The notes under the pieces were generated by a model that did no database searches, had not been told where the DNA came from, and saw only the letters and a list, made by a program, of their open reading frames with translations. DNA of 64,000 nt, from the NCBI GenBank assembly GCA_047610385.1, contig JBLGAC010000009.1, forward strand, positions 35,356 through 99,355, in the 5' to 3' direction. This DNA is from JBOCEF01 sp047610385. Its GTDB lineage: Bacteria; Pseudomonadota; Alphaproteobacteria; Rhodobacterales; Rhodobacteraceae. This document shows positions 44,082-52,891 of this stretch, in pieces. A program made the position numbers and the translations under genes. Numbering within the stretch: position 1 is the stretch's first letter; each line of letters opens with the position of its first letter.

Positions 44082-45346
44082 GACGCGGGGCCGTCATCGC
44101 CCCGCCGGGTCATGGCGCGGTCTGCATCGTTCATCGCACCTTCAAGCGATCGCATCGCGACCAATGCTGCCTGCAGATCGGCGACCGACAGCGTGCGCTC
44201 ATAGCTCAGATCCCCGCGCCCACGGCGGATGGCGGCCTGGGATGTGGCGATGATGAACACCAGCACCAGCGGCAGCAGATCAATGGCGATGGCCCCAGCC
44301 CATGCCGGCACAAAATCGCCCGCATAGCGGATCACCGCATCGGCGGTGGAAATCGGGGCATAGGTGGTCTCGCGCGGTTCGGGCAGAGACAGGACATCGC
44401 GCGCGGCATCTTCAAGGCCCCGCGCGCGTTGGTCCAGCGCGCCCAGAACGGACGCCATGGTGGAGGTCTGCGCCGCGCGCACGCCGCTGGTGGCGCCGTC
44501 AGCCTCTGGCAGCACCACGGACGCGCGCAGATCGGTCGCTGCCCGCGCCACCAGCGGCGCGACGGACAGCTGGCGCAAGGTGGCGATCACCCCGGCCAGC
44601 CGCACAGACTGCTCGGCAAAGGCGACGGAGCGCAGCTTGACCGGTCCCTGCTCTGCGATCAGGCCGCGCATGCGGTTGAGGATTTCATTCCCCCTTTCGA
44701 ACGCGACGGAAATCGGCTGGTCCTGCGCGCCGATCTGCGCCTCTAGCCCGGCCAGTTCTTCGGATTTCTGGCGCAGCAGGCGATAGACCGCGCCTTGGCC
44801 GCCAATGCCTGACAGGCCGCCGGTGCGCTCCAATTCAGTCAGGTCTTCAAAGCTGGCGCGGGCGCGGGCCACATCGCGCGACAGCGACTGGCCCGCGACG
44901 GCGTTGGCGTGCGCGCGCTCCACCGCTGATTGGTAATCCTGCACTGTGACGGCCAGATGCTGTTCCACCGCCGCCGATCCGGCCAGCGCCGCGGCGTTCA
45001 GCCATGACGACATCGCCACGATCGCCGCGCAGCCCAGCAATGTGGCCAGCATCATGCCGATCACGCCGCCAGCCCAAGTCATCGCTGGCAGGATGCGCAT
45101 GACGTAGGACCAGAACACAAAGATCGCCACCGACACCGCCAACGAATAGGCCACGGCGGCAAAAAAGCTGAGCGGCCCTTGCCCCTCAAGCAACCCCGAC
45201 ACGCCCAGATATGTATAGACCCCTGACGCCGAAGCCAGCACCCCCAGCGCCAGCGGCGTGAAGGTGTCGAGCCATTTGAGATGCCCTTCGATGTCGCGGG
45301 CGGTGCGCAGGCCGCGTGCGGCGGCGGGATCGTCGTGATGGGTCAT
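44078..45346 (-). CDS. Four-helix membrane protein of unknown function
   Basis: I do not recognise the family. The 422-residue protein has three membrane helices near the N-terminus (FTPLALGVLASASGVYTYLG; FFAAVAYSLAVSVAIFVFW; GGVIGMMLATLLGCAAIVAM). A long mostly helical, probably extracytoplasmic segment (about 120-330, rich in Ala, Glu, Arg, Gln) follows, then a fourth helix (WAGAIAIDLLPLVLVFIIA) and a short cytoplasmic tail. The layout suggests a scaffold or sensor. It is translationally coupled to the ClpP-like protein, so the two may form one membrane complex. It is divergent from the effector-like module across 303 bp. Confidence 0.78.
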   Translation of the reverse strand: MTHHDDPAAARGLRTARDIEGHLKWLDTFTPLALGVLASASGVYTYLGVSGLLEGQGPLSFFAAVAYSLAVSVAIFVFWSYVMRILPAMTWAGGVIGMMLATLLGCAAIVAMSSWLNAAALAGSAAVEQHLAVTVQDYQSAVERAHANAVAGQSLSRDVARARASFEDLTELERTGGLSGIGGQGAVYRLLRQKSEELAGLEAQIGAQDQPISVAFERGNEILNRMRGLIAEQGPVKLRSVAFAEQSVRLAGVIATLRQLSVAPLVARAATDLRASVVLPEADGATSGVRAAQTSTMASVLGALDQRARGLEDAARDVLSLPEPRETTYAPISTADAVIRYAGDFVPAWAGAIAIDLLPLVLVFIIATSQAAIRRGRGDLSYERTLSVADLQAALVAMRSLEGAMNDADRAMTRRGDDGPAS

Positions 45347-45649
45347 GGCGGCGGCGGTCCCCTATGGAGAAGCAGGCTGGCATCGAGAGTCGGGCTGGCA
45401 CGCAGTATGCCCGAGGCTTGTGGTCTGTGGGGCAATTGGATCGACCCCGCGGCAAGGATGCGGCGAAGTTAAGGTAAAGCGCGGCGGTCCCTGCAAAAAA
45501 TCGATGCAAAAACTGCTTGGTGCGCGGCGCTGGGCTTGTTAGCTTATCGATCCGTGATTTTACGTGGTGCATGGGCCTGTGTGATCAGGCCCCCCCGCCG
45601 CGGTGGGGTATTGAGTTCAAGCGACTTTCGCCAACACCGAGGAAACGCA
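45347..45649. promoter_or_regulatory. Divergent promoter region of the effector-like module
   Basis: No gene is seen. The interval separates the minus-strand membrane-protein pair from the plus-strand module and must hold promoters for both. TGCAAAAA occurs twice near 45493-45511. A GAGGAAA ribosome site precedes the TTG start at 45650. Confidence 0.4.
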
Positions 45650-46486
45650 TTGCGTATTTCTGCCGACCAAATGGCCCGGTTTCAGACAGTGGCTGAGCAA
45701 TCCTACATGGATAAGCTGCTGCCCCATGCTGAGGCTTACTTTCCCACCGTCTATGATGCGTGTGGCCCTGGCGGCATGTCCGTCTGCATCGAACAGGCCG
45801 TGGGCCGGGCGCGCGCCGCCGGGTTCCATGGCAAGGCTTGCGTGCGCACATGGTTCGACATGGCGATGCTGCTTGGCGCAGAATTTGATGCCGATCCGCT
45901 GCTTCCCTTCGCCGCGCCGCATCTGGATTGGGATGCCGCGCGCAAACGTCTGGCCGACCGCGATCCTGACCGGCCCAAAGGCACGGTCGGCGGCGGGGAT
46001 GAACCTGACCCGATCGACATGCTCGACGCGCTGCACGCCGACGCCTGGGTCTGGATCGACCGGACCGCGGGCGACAATTATGGCAACCTTTACCGCGCGC
46101 TCGCGCGGCTGGGGGCGCTTTTGGCGCGCGAGGACATGACCTTGCCAGACGACCCGGCGGGGCTGATCAAAGCCTTCGCGCGGATTTTTCCCGAAAAGGC
46201 TGATGCGGCTGAGGATGCGGACATCAAGGCGTTTCTGACCGCCGCCGCAATCCGCGCCGCCGAAGACGGGTTCTTGCCCGGCAACGGGCGCGCGATTTAT
46301 ATTTTGCGCTGCTTTGTCGGCGGGATCGGGGCGTTTCGCGACCCGGCCTACGCCATCGACGGGCGCACCTGCGCCGACCTGCCGCCCGAAGGGTCGGGCC
46401 GGGTGGAGGCGCATCGCCGCTTTGTCATTGAATATGTGCAGCGTCTGCTGGCGGCCGCGCGCCGCTTTGGCGCGGAGGGGGTCTGA
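45650..46486 (+). CDS. Type VI effector-associated accessory protein (putative adaptor)
   Basis: The 278-residue protein starts at a TTG chosen because GAGG lies 7 nt upstream and because (M)RISADQMARFQ... is the normal start of a family I recall beside VgrG/type VI effectors. The N-terminal 95 residues show its layout: a helical start, HAEAYFPTVYD, VGRARAAGFHG, then FDADPLLPF. The C-terminal part (about 170-278) is helical and unrecognised. An adaptor or chaperone role for the large protein downstream is inference from gene order. The next gene starts 1 nt after its stop codon, so the two are co-translated. Confidence 0.6.
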   Translation: MRISADQMARFQTVAEQSYMDKLLPHAEAYFPTVYDACGPGGMSVCIEQAVGRARAAGFHGKACVRTWFDMAMLLGAEFDADPLLPFAAPHLDWDAARKRLADRDPDRPKGTVGGGDEPDPIDMLDALHADAWVWIDRTAGDNYGNLYRALARLGALLAREDMTLPDDPAGLIKAFARIFPEKADAAEDADIKAFLTAAAIRAAEDGFLPGNGRAIYILRCFVGGIGAFRDPAYAIDGRTCADLPPEGSGRVEAHRRFVIEYVQRLLAAARRFGAEGV

Positions 46487-47344
46487 ATGGGCAAGAAGAC
46501 GCCATCTGCATCTGCCTCAAAGTCTGAGGTCACGGATCTGCCGGTCGATATCGCGGTGGGCGATTGCCCGCTAAAACGCAAAGGCGACATCCAGGTTGCC
46601 GTGGTCTGGGCGCATAACGGGTCCGTGGTCAGCGGCGTGCCGATCGACCTGCAAGGCCCGACGCCGGGCAGCGGGTCAACCGATGGCACAGGCTTGGTCC
46701 GGTTCAAGAAATGTGTCCCCGGCGAATATATGTATGAGGCTGATTTTTCAGCCATCAAGATGAAATACCCGGCGCGGTTGGTTGCAACCTCCGCCACCAG
46801 CGTCAAGCGCGACAAGCTGACGACAGTGACGCTTACGATCGAAGAGCTGAGCGCGCTGAAGGTCGAACTGATCGAGCAAGAGGACGACAAAGAGATTGGC
46901 GCCGTTCCCGATCAGGACGTGATTTCAATCGCCGGTGGCGGCGCCAAGGAAAAGGGCAAAGCCACTGCGGAGCTGGAGAAAATCCCCGCGGGCGAGATCA
47001 CGCTGACCGTCGAGGTCAAAGCGCCGGACTGGAAGCTGGCGCCGGGGCAGACCCTGACCGTGAAGCTGGTGTCCGGGCTGAAGACCGAAAAGAAAATCTT
47101 CGTCCAGCGCCAAAGCCTGGTGACCCTGAAGATCCATGATCTCGACACCAAGAAAGACCTGACCGAAGGGAATTTTCTGGTGACCCTGCCTGAGGGGACC
47201 CCGACCATCGCGCGCTTGAAGAATGCCAAGGTCGAGCTTCGGTTCCCCAAGACCGCCAAGAAGATCAAAGTCACTGAGGTGGTCACCGGCTCAGGCAAAG
47301 ATACCGATACGCTCTACGAATTCGTTGAACTGACCTCTGCATGA
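46487..47344 (+). CDS. Ig-like beta-sandwich protein of the effector-like module
   Basis: A 285-residue protein without signal peptide or membrane helix, rich in Lys, Thr and Val. The region GVPIDLQGPTPGSGSTDGTG then LVRFKKCVPGEYMYEADF is the carboxypeptidase-regulatory/SpaA-like (Ig-fold) pattern. At least two further beta domains follow (AELEKIPAGEITLTVEVKAP; NFLVTLPEGTPTIARLKNAK). It starts directly after the accessory gene stop, with a purine-rich ribosome site. Such domains often decorate type VI tips or adhesins; here it probably binds or extends the large metalloprotease (inference). Function unknown. Confidence 0.6.
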   Translation: MGKKTPSASASKSEVTDLPVDIAVGDCPLKRKGDIQVAVVWAHNGSVVSGVPIDLQGPTPGSGSTDGTGLVRFKKCVPGEYMYEADFSAIKMKYPARLVATSATSVKRDKLTTVTLTIEELSALKVELIEQEDDKEIGAVPDQDVISIAGGGAKEKGKATAELEKIPAGEITLTVEVKAPDWKLAPGQTLTVKLVSGLKTEKKIFVQRQSLVTLKIHDLDTKKDLTEGNFLVTLPEGTPTIARLKNAKVELRFPKTAKKIKVTEVVTGSGKDTDTLYEFVELTSA

Positions 47345-47396
47345 CCTGGGCATTTGAACGGGACATGGGCCAAAAATTGAATGAGGGCTTTTACAC

Positions 47397-50300
47397 ATGC
47401 CGGTGATCCTCAAGGCGCCCGAACAAGGGACCAAGGTCAAAAAGGGCGACACGCTCGCCAAGCTGGCCAACGAGGCCGGGCCTGATATTGATTGGAAGAT
47501 GATCGCGCGCCTCAACTGGGGCACCGACCGCCCGATTGAGGTGGTCTATGCGATCCTTGAGACCATCGGGCTGGAGCTGAAGGACCTTATGAACAAGGAC
47601 CTGCGCGAAAAGCCCGAGGACATGCCGTTCTCTCCCCATGCTGACGTAAAGGCCGAACTGCGCATCCCGGAGGTCTATAAGACCGAAGATCTGGACCCCG
47701 AAAAGACCCATACCATCAAGGTCAAATCCCTAAAACCCGCAGTGTCGGTCGGGGTTATCTCGCTCGACAAATGGTTCATTCCTGAGCTTGAGGAATGCGA
47801 AGTCCGCTATGAACTGATGGGCGTGAAAGACAACGCTGACAAAGTCAGGATGGACGTCTTCGGGTCGAATTATTGCGATTGCACTGACTGGAGCGACGGC
47901 GCTGGCGTCTATGACAAAGGTGATCTTGAAAAGGAACCGGTGTTCACGCGCGATGGCCTAAAGGCCGATGAACACACCGATGAAACCATCAAGTGGAAGG
48001 GCGATTGCACCACCGAAAAGGGCATGTTGTCAGTCAAGTTGAAGCCTGAGGACAAACGCCATGTGAACGTGGCGTTTTCGCCCTACACGGTGCAGATGAC
48101 TTATCACAAGGCGGCGTTGCCTGACACGGACCGCCCGCAGATCGTGTTGAAACCGTTCTGGCCAGCCTGGAAGATGACCGAAACCAAGCCTTCAGCCGCC
48201 GCTGGCATGAATGGTGAGGTTCATTGGAAGAACGCCGACGACCAAGATGGCGGCGCGCTTGAAATTTCAGACAAGGAAGGCGTGGTTGTCTTTCGCAAGA
48301 CCTTTAATCCCGAACTGAAACCTGTTGCTGGCAAGCCAAAGGCCAAGCTTGACCGACCAAAGCAGCTGGAAAAGGGCGATCAGAAGTTCACGTGGGACAA
48401 GAAGTACCGTGAAGGCGTGCTGAACGGAAAGATGGATGACGTCATGATTGACGATTCCGCCTGGACCGACGCCATGCAAAAGCAGTTCCTCTACCAAAGC
48501 ACGCCCTATACCGCGACCGTCACGACCCTGAAGCCGGAGCTTGAGGCAGACAGCCTCAAGATTGAATGGAAGGTCCTGAACTCTGGCGGCAAGCTCAAGC
48601 GTGGGCTGTATCGCATCAAGGACCGCACCGGGCGCATTGTGTTTATTGCGCCGCTGCCCGAAGCCAAGATGGCCGATGGTGAGCATTCGGTGACCTGGGA
48701 CGGCAAATATCCCGAAGGCATGAAGAACACCCTGGACGGCGACGAAGTAACGCCGTGGGACATGCCTTACCGCGTTGAAGTGCAACTGCACACCGCGGCG
48801 GGAGAGGCTGAGGGCCTCGCACTTGCGGCTGAGCATTCCGAAATTCGTCTTTACACCCACAACGAGACCTTCGCGCCGAGCGATCCGCGCTATGACCCCG
48901 ACGCGCTGAAAGCCAGCCTGATGCTGGAACCGGGGCCGCTGCTGGCCAAGGCGGAGCTTGAAGGGGATGTGGAGCTCAAACCCTCAGTTCCCCCGAAGGA
49001 CAAGACCAAGGACGAATGGTTCCGTTACAAACTGGCCGAAAACGGCTATCATCCAGGTCCGCTGCACAAGGCCTATGACGATGATTTCAAAATCTCGTTG
49101 CAGGAATTCAAACGCTCTGTGCCTGCCGATGGCGGTGCCGGTGCGGGCAACTTTGCGCGCCTTAAGCTGGACGCGGGCAACATTGAACTGCGCGATGTGG
49201 CCGCCAAAACCGCGCTTGAAACCCTGCGCGCAGGCGACAAGCGTTATCCCTATGCCGACCAGGCCAAGATCGACGGCAACAATGACAACCCCGACCTGAC
49301 GCCTGAAGAATTCGCCAAGCGTCTGCGTGACGTGACCAAGTCTGTGGTGATCTGGGCTGACGACCGCCAGTATTACACCGATGGCGGCGGCGACAGCACC
49401 AAGGACGCCGACAATAAGCCGTTCCTGACGGCGGCGGGCGGCGAAAGCCCCACCGATCCTGCGCCTGCCGCGCGCATCGGGCTGGGCCTGAACGACTATC
49501 GCGGCGGCATGGTTACTGGCGACGGGCGTGTGGCGCTGGATGCCGATGCGATCCCGCGTCCCTGGGTGCCGCTGCGCGCCGCCCCGACCCTGATGGGCCG
49601 TGAGGTTGAACTGTTTGAGCCCTACAAAAAGGAACGGGTGGAGGTTGAAGGCGACGACCGCGCGGCGATGCTGAAGGCCATCGGTCCGCTGCGGATGGAC
49701 TGGGTGGTCGACGAATTGCCTTTTGATGTCAGCACTATCGACCCGTCCGATTACCCAGCCAAAAATTTTGCGGGCGGCCAGAACTGGGACCAGCTGACCG
49801 AAACGCGGACCCGGCGCTACCTGACCTGGGCGCTTTGGCAGAAAAAGAAAAAGCACAAGCGCGCCGACACCAAGCGCAGCACTTTGTTGACCAATTGCCC
49901 CGATGATATGGGCGGCGCGCGCCCTGCTGATGGCGCGGTTTATGCTGAAAAGGCCTTCGGGTCGGGGGAGCAGAGCCTGTGGCCCTGGAAGGCCGCCCAT
50001 GACGCGACCGATGAGGCGATGTCCACGATCATCCATGACCTGATCCACAAGGACCAGAAGCCCAAGGATCTCGACAAGCCTTTGGTGGCCGATCTGGTTG
50101 GTGGGGCCTGCGCATGGTTCCGGCCCTCAACCGTTGGCGGCGACGGCTATCGGGTTGGCGCGCGCATGGCGCTGAAAAAAGACGGTGCCAATTCCGCCTT
50201 CCCCAACATTGAGGCCTTGGAAAAACGCTATCCCGCCGCGCCCCAGGCACACAGTGCGCGGATGCGGGTGTGGCGGCGCAGTTCGCTGCGCGGGGTGGCC

Positions 50301-51320
50301 TGCTGGTCGCCAAACGCGGGCAAATACAATGGCGCGATGATCAACCAGTTCCGTGACTACTATAAGCCGGGGCATGTGTATTTCGTCAACGAAGGTGGGC
50401 CGCTTAAGCTGCACGCCATGACTGACATCTTCAACGACACCAACAACACGCACAAAACCCGGTTCAAAAACATCATCCGCCACAACATGGCTGCGGCGGG
50501 TTGGGGCGCATGGCATCATACTGCCGCAAATATCGATCTCGACAGCCAGTATCCGTACCCTTATTCGCAGCACGATAATATGGGGCTTCAAAAGTATTTC
50601 CCTATGGCGGATCGCAGCACAATCAGCAGCACCGCCACCAACATGTGGAACACCTATAACGGCGCGCTGCTGTTCGCCGTCGCCGAGGCGGCTGAGACCA
50701 ACGGCTATATGCGCGGCCACTTGATCGCGGAATTCGTGTCCTCGCCGAAATATGACTGGCATCTCTACAAATGTGACGCGGTGCCCGCGCATGAATTCGT
50801 CATGCCGCTGAAAAAAACTGGGGTCGCACCGGCCAATCCCGCGTGCCAGAGCGTCGGATGCGCTGGCACGATGACCACCGCCGCGGGCTGGTGGGATCAA
50901 CGCTTCAACTTCAACGGCATCGGCCTCGCCATCGGCGTGACGTGGTGCTTTGATCAAAGCGACGCGAACATCGGCGTGCATGAGGTCGGGCATCACCGGC
51001 ATTTCGAACATTGCGCGCATGCGCCGTTTGTGAAGCCGGAAATGCATGACCACGCGGCCAATCAGGTGGTGGATTGGGGCGTCGAAGGTGCCGCGCGCGC
51101 CGTGTGGTGGGATGCGCCCGATCACCACACCGCGAGCGATCCGAACATCGCGGACGCGGCCGCCCATGCCGATCACGGCAAACGCTGGGACCGCCGCTGT
51201 GTCATGAGCTACGCAAACGACGCGGAACAGTATTTCTGCGGAAAATGCGCGCTCAGGAACCGTGGGTGGAAGGTCACTTCTTTGCCCGCCATGAACGGAT
51301 TGTTCCGAGAGCCCGCCTGA
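47397..51320 (+). CDS. Large multidomain protein with C-terminal metzincin-type zinc protease
   Basis: A 1307-residue protein without signal peptide. Residues 1-60 (GTKVKKGDTLAKLANEAGPD) are LysM-like. Around residues 395-460, GLYRIKDRTGRIVFIAPLP and GEHSVTWDGKYPEGM fit a FlgD-type Ig domain. Near residue 540, WFRYKLAENGYHPGPLHKAY resembles a peptidoglycan-binding repeat. The C-terminus holds a zinc site: HEVGH at 1195-1199 with a third His at 1205 (HExxHxxxxxH), and a Met-turn CVMSY at 1268-1272. The family Gly at position 8 of the motif is His1202. Several Cys pairs follow (FCGKC). Codon and amino-acid use is more Lys/Asp-rich than the flanks. I infer an exported toxin or cell-wall-targeted protease; a housekeeping secreted protease is the alternative. 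Confidence 0.75.
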   Translation: MPVILKAPEQGTKVKKGDTLAKLANEAGPDIDWKMIARLNWGTDRPIEVVYAILETIGLELKDLMNKDLREKPEDMPFSPHADVKAELRIPEVYKTEDLDPEKTHTIKVKSLKPAVSVGVISLDKWFIPELEECEVRYELMGVKDNADKVRMDVFGSNYCDCTDWSDGAGVYDKGDLEKEPVFTRDGLKADEHTDETIKWKGDCTTEKGMLSVKLKPEDKRHVNVAFSPYTVQMTYHKAALPDTDRPQIVLKPFWPAWKMTETKPSAAAGMNGEVHWKNADDQDGGALEISDKEGVVVFRKTFNPELKPVAGKPKAKLDRPKQLEKGDQKFTWDKKYREGVLNGKMDDVMIDDSAWTDAMQKQFLYQSTPYTATVTTLKPELEADSLKIEWKVLNSGGKLKRGLYRIKDRTGRIVFIAPLPEAKMADGEHSVTWDGKYPEGMKNTLDGDEVTPWDMPYRVEVQLHTAAGEAEGLALAAEHSEIRLYTHNETFAPSDPRYDPDALKASLMLEPGPLLAKAELEGDVELKPSVPPKDKTKDEWFRYKLAENGYHPGPLHKAYDDDFKISLQEFKRSVPADGGAGAGNFARLKLDAGNIELRDVAAKTALETLRAGDKRYPYADQAKIDGNNDNPDLTPEEFAKRLRDVTKSVVIWADDRQYYTDGGGDSTKDADNKPFLTAAGGESPTDPAPAARIGLGLNDYRGGMVTGDGRVALDADAIPRPWVPLRAAPTLMGREVELFEPYKKERVEVEGDDRAAMLKAIGPLRMDWVVDELPFDVSTIDPSDYPAKNFAGGQNWDQLTETRTRRYLTWALWQKKKKHKRADTKRSTLLTNCPDDMGGARPADGAVYAEKAFGSGEQSLWPWKAAHDATDEAMSTIIHDLIHKDQKPKDLDKPLVADLVGGACAWFRPSTVGGDGYRVGARMALKKDGANSAFPNIEALEKRYPAAPQAHSARMRVWRRSSLRGVACWSPNAGKYNGAMINQFRDYYKPGHVYFVNEGGPLKLHAMTDIFNDTNNTHKTRFKNIIRHNMAAAGWGAWHHTAANIDLDSQYPYPYSQHDNMGLQKYFPMADRSTISSTATNMWNTYNGALLFAVAEAAETNGYMRGHLIAEFVSSPKYDWHLYKCDAVPAHEFVMPLKKTGVAPANPACQSVGCAGTMTTAAGWWDQRFNFNGIGLAIGVTWCFDQSDANIGVHEVGHHRHFEHCAHAPFVKPEMHDHAANQVVDWGVEGAARAVWWDAPDHHTASDPNIADAAAHADHGKRWDRRCVMSYANDAEQYFCGKCALRNRGWKVTSLPAMNGLFREPA

Positions 51321-52891
51321 TGCGGTTTGTTCGCTCCCTTGCCCTCGGGCTGGCCCTTTTTGCGGGGGGTTGGTCCGTGGGGCCGCTGATGCAGGTCCAG
51401 GCGCAAAGCGCCGCCAACCCCTCGAAGGGACAGTCCGAAATGGCCGACCTCCAACTCTCGCTCAGCATCCCTTCGACGCCCGTGCTGGCGGGCGAGGATT
51501 TCGTGGCCGTTGTGACGGCCACAAATGGCGGTGCCGCCCCGATTGAGGCCCCGGCGGAGCTGGACGAAGCCGCCTATGCCTTTGTGCTGACACCTGAGAA
51601 CGGCGATCCGCCGATCGGGCTGTCGCTGGACGCGCAGCAGCGCATGCCCGCGCAGGGCCAACCGAGGGAGCTGAACTTTCCCAGCCCGAGTTTGGGCGGT
51701 GATCTGCTGGCCCCCGGCGTCACGCGCGAAGCCACCTTCTATCCCGCGCGATTGGCACCGCGCGCCCTGCCGCCCGGTGCATACGCCATGACTGTCGTGC
51801 TGGTGACGGACCGCGCAGTCACCTCAGCGCCGCAACGGCTGGTGATCGCCGCCGCCCAGATCGAAAAGCAGGCCCTGTCGCCCCGCGGGATCATGGGCGG
51901 GGTCGATCTGGCCTTCGTGCACCGCGACCCGGATGGCCACGGTTTTCTGTTTCAGGGCATTGCCAAAGCAGACGCGCCCACCCGCGCCGCTGCGCTGCGC
52001 GTCGCCGATCTGGGGATGGCCGGGCCCGTGCAGATCGCGCTTGCACGGCGCGCTGCGGATGCGGGTGGCCCCGCCTGGGCCGCATGGCTGACCGCCGACG
52101 GAACCTTCGCCGCGGCGCTGTCCTACAGCGCCTATGTGGCGGGACGCGTGGCGCCGCTGGATCTTGGCCTTGCGGATGCGTCGCTTGGTGCGGCGGGGCT
52201 GCACGATCCTGAAACCGACACACGCGCAACCTTCGCGGCGCTTGGCATCGGGGCGGGCGGGCTTGAATTGGTCGTGATCCGGCTTGACGCCAATGCGGGC
52301 TGGTCGGCCGATGTGACGCGCACGCCGGTCGATTTGCCGGGAACGCCCACGCACTGGCGGCTGGTGCCGCGCGCCGATGGCGGGCATGAAGCGATCGTGG
52401 CCATGGCAGCGGGCGGCGCAACCTCGGTCCACGCCATCGCGGTTGCGCTGGATGGCACCGGCGCGCCGCCCCGCCTGTTGTCTGAGGCGCCCTTGCCGCT
52501 TGCCGCCATGTCGGCCCCTTTGGCAGCTGATGATGGCGACATGGTGCATCTGCTGTTCGGCCCCCAGATCACCGATCGCGCGCGCATGGTGTTCCGCCGC
52601 GCGCCGCTTTCAGGCGAAGCGCCGACGGAGCTGGTGTTCCGCGTGCCCATGGAAAACGGCGCCACGCCAAGCGGCTGGGCCATGGCCGAAGGTGCCTCCG
52701 GTCCTGCGGTGATGGCCGCGTGGTTGTCGCCGCGCCTGCTGGGCCTGACCATCGGCGACGGCAGCGAGGGCGGCATTCTGCGCAGCGATATCGAAGGGGG
52801 CGCGGACCTGTCGGTGCTGGCCGTCGGGCCCAAGCGTTGGGCAATCTGGCGCAACGCGCAGGGTGCGATCGAAAGCCACCTGTTCCCGTGA
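51320..52891 (+). CDS. Secreted Ig-like protein, putative partner or antagonist of the metzincin
   Basis: The 523-residue protein begins at an ATG overlapping the metzincin stop (TGATG), so it is coupled to it. It has a signal peptide (SLALGLALFAGGWSV... ending near AQA/QS). The N-terminal domain (about 40-150: LQLSLSIPSTPVLAGEDFVA, ATNGGAAPIEAPAELDEAAY) is Ig-like and resembles BsuPI-type proteinase-inhibitor or NEAT-like sandwiches. The rest is a long set of short beta strands rich in Ala/Gly (WAAWLTADG, WAIWRNAQG), possibly a propeller. Location outside the cytoplasm and coupling suggest immunity or inhibition (inference). I know no named family that fits. Confidence 0.6.
   Translation: MRFVRSLALGLALFAGGWSVGPLMQVQAQSAANPSKGQSEMADLQLSLSIPSTPVLAGEDFVAVVTATNGGAAPIEAPAELDEAAYAFVLTPENGDPPIGLSLDAQQRMPAQGQPRELNFPSPSLGGDLLAPGVTREATFYPARLAPRALPPGAYAMTVVLVTDRAVTSAPQRLVIAAAQIEKQALSPRGIMGGVDLAFVHRDPDGHGFLFQGIAKADAPTRAAALRVADLGMAGPVQIALARRAADAGGPAWAAWLTADGTFAAALSYSAYVAGRVAPLDLGLADASLGAAGLHDPETDTRATFAALGIGAGGLELVVIRLDANAGWSADVTRTPVDLPGTPTHWRLVPRADGGHEAIVAMAAGGATSVHAIAVALDGTGAPPRLLSEAPLPLAAMSAPLAADDGDMVHLLFGPQITDRARMVFRRAPLSGEAPTELVFRVPMENGATPSGWAMAEGASGPAVMAAWLSPRLLGLTIGDGSEGGILRSDIEGGADLSVLAVGPKRWAIWRNAQGAIESHLFP

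Noticed and set aside
48984..51176. Two long minus-strand frames opposite the metzincin gene
   Set aside because: They mirror the GC-rich third-position pattern of the plus-strand gene and contain no recognisable motif.
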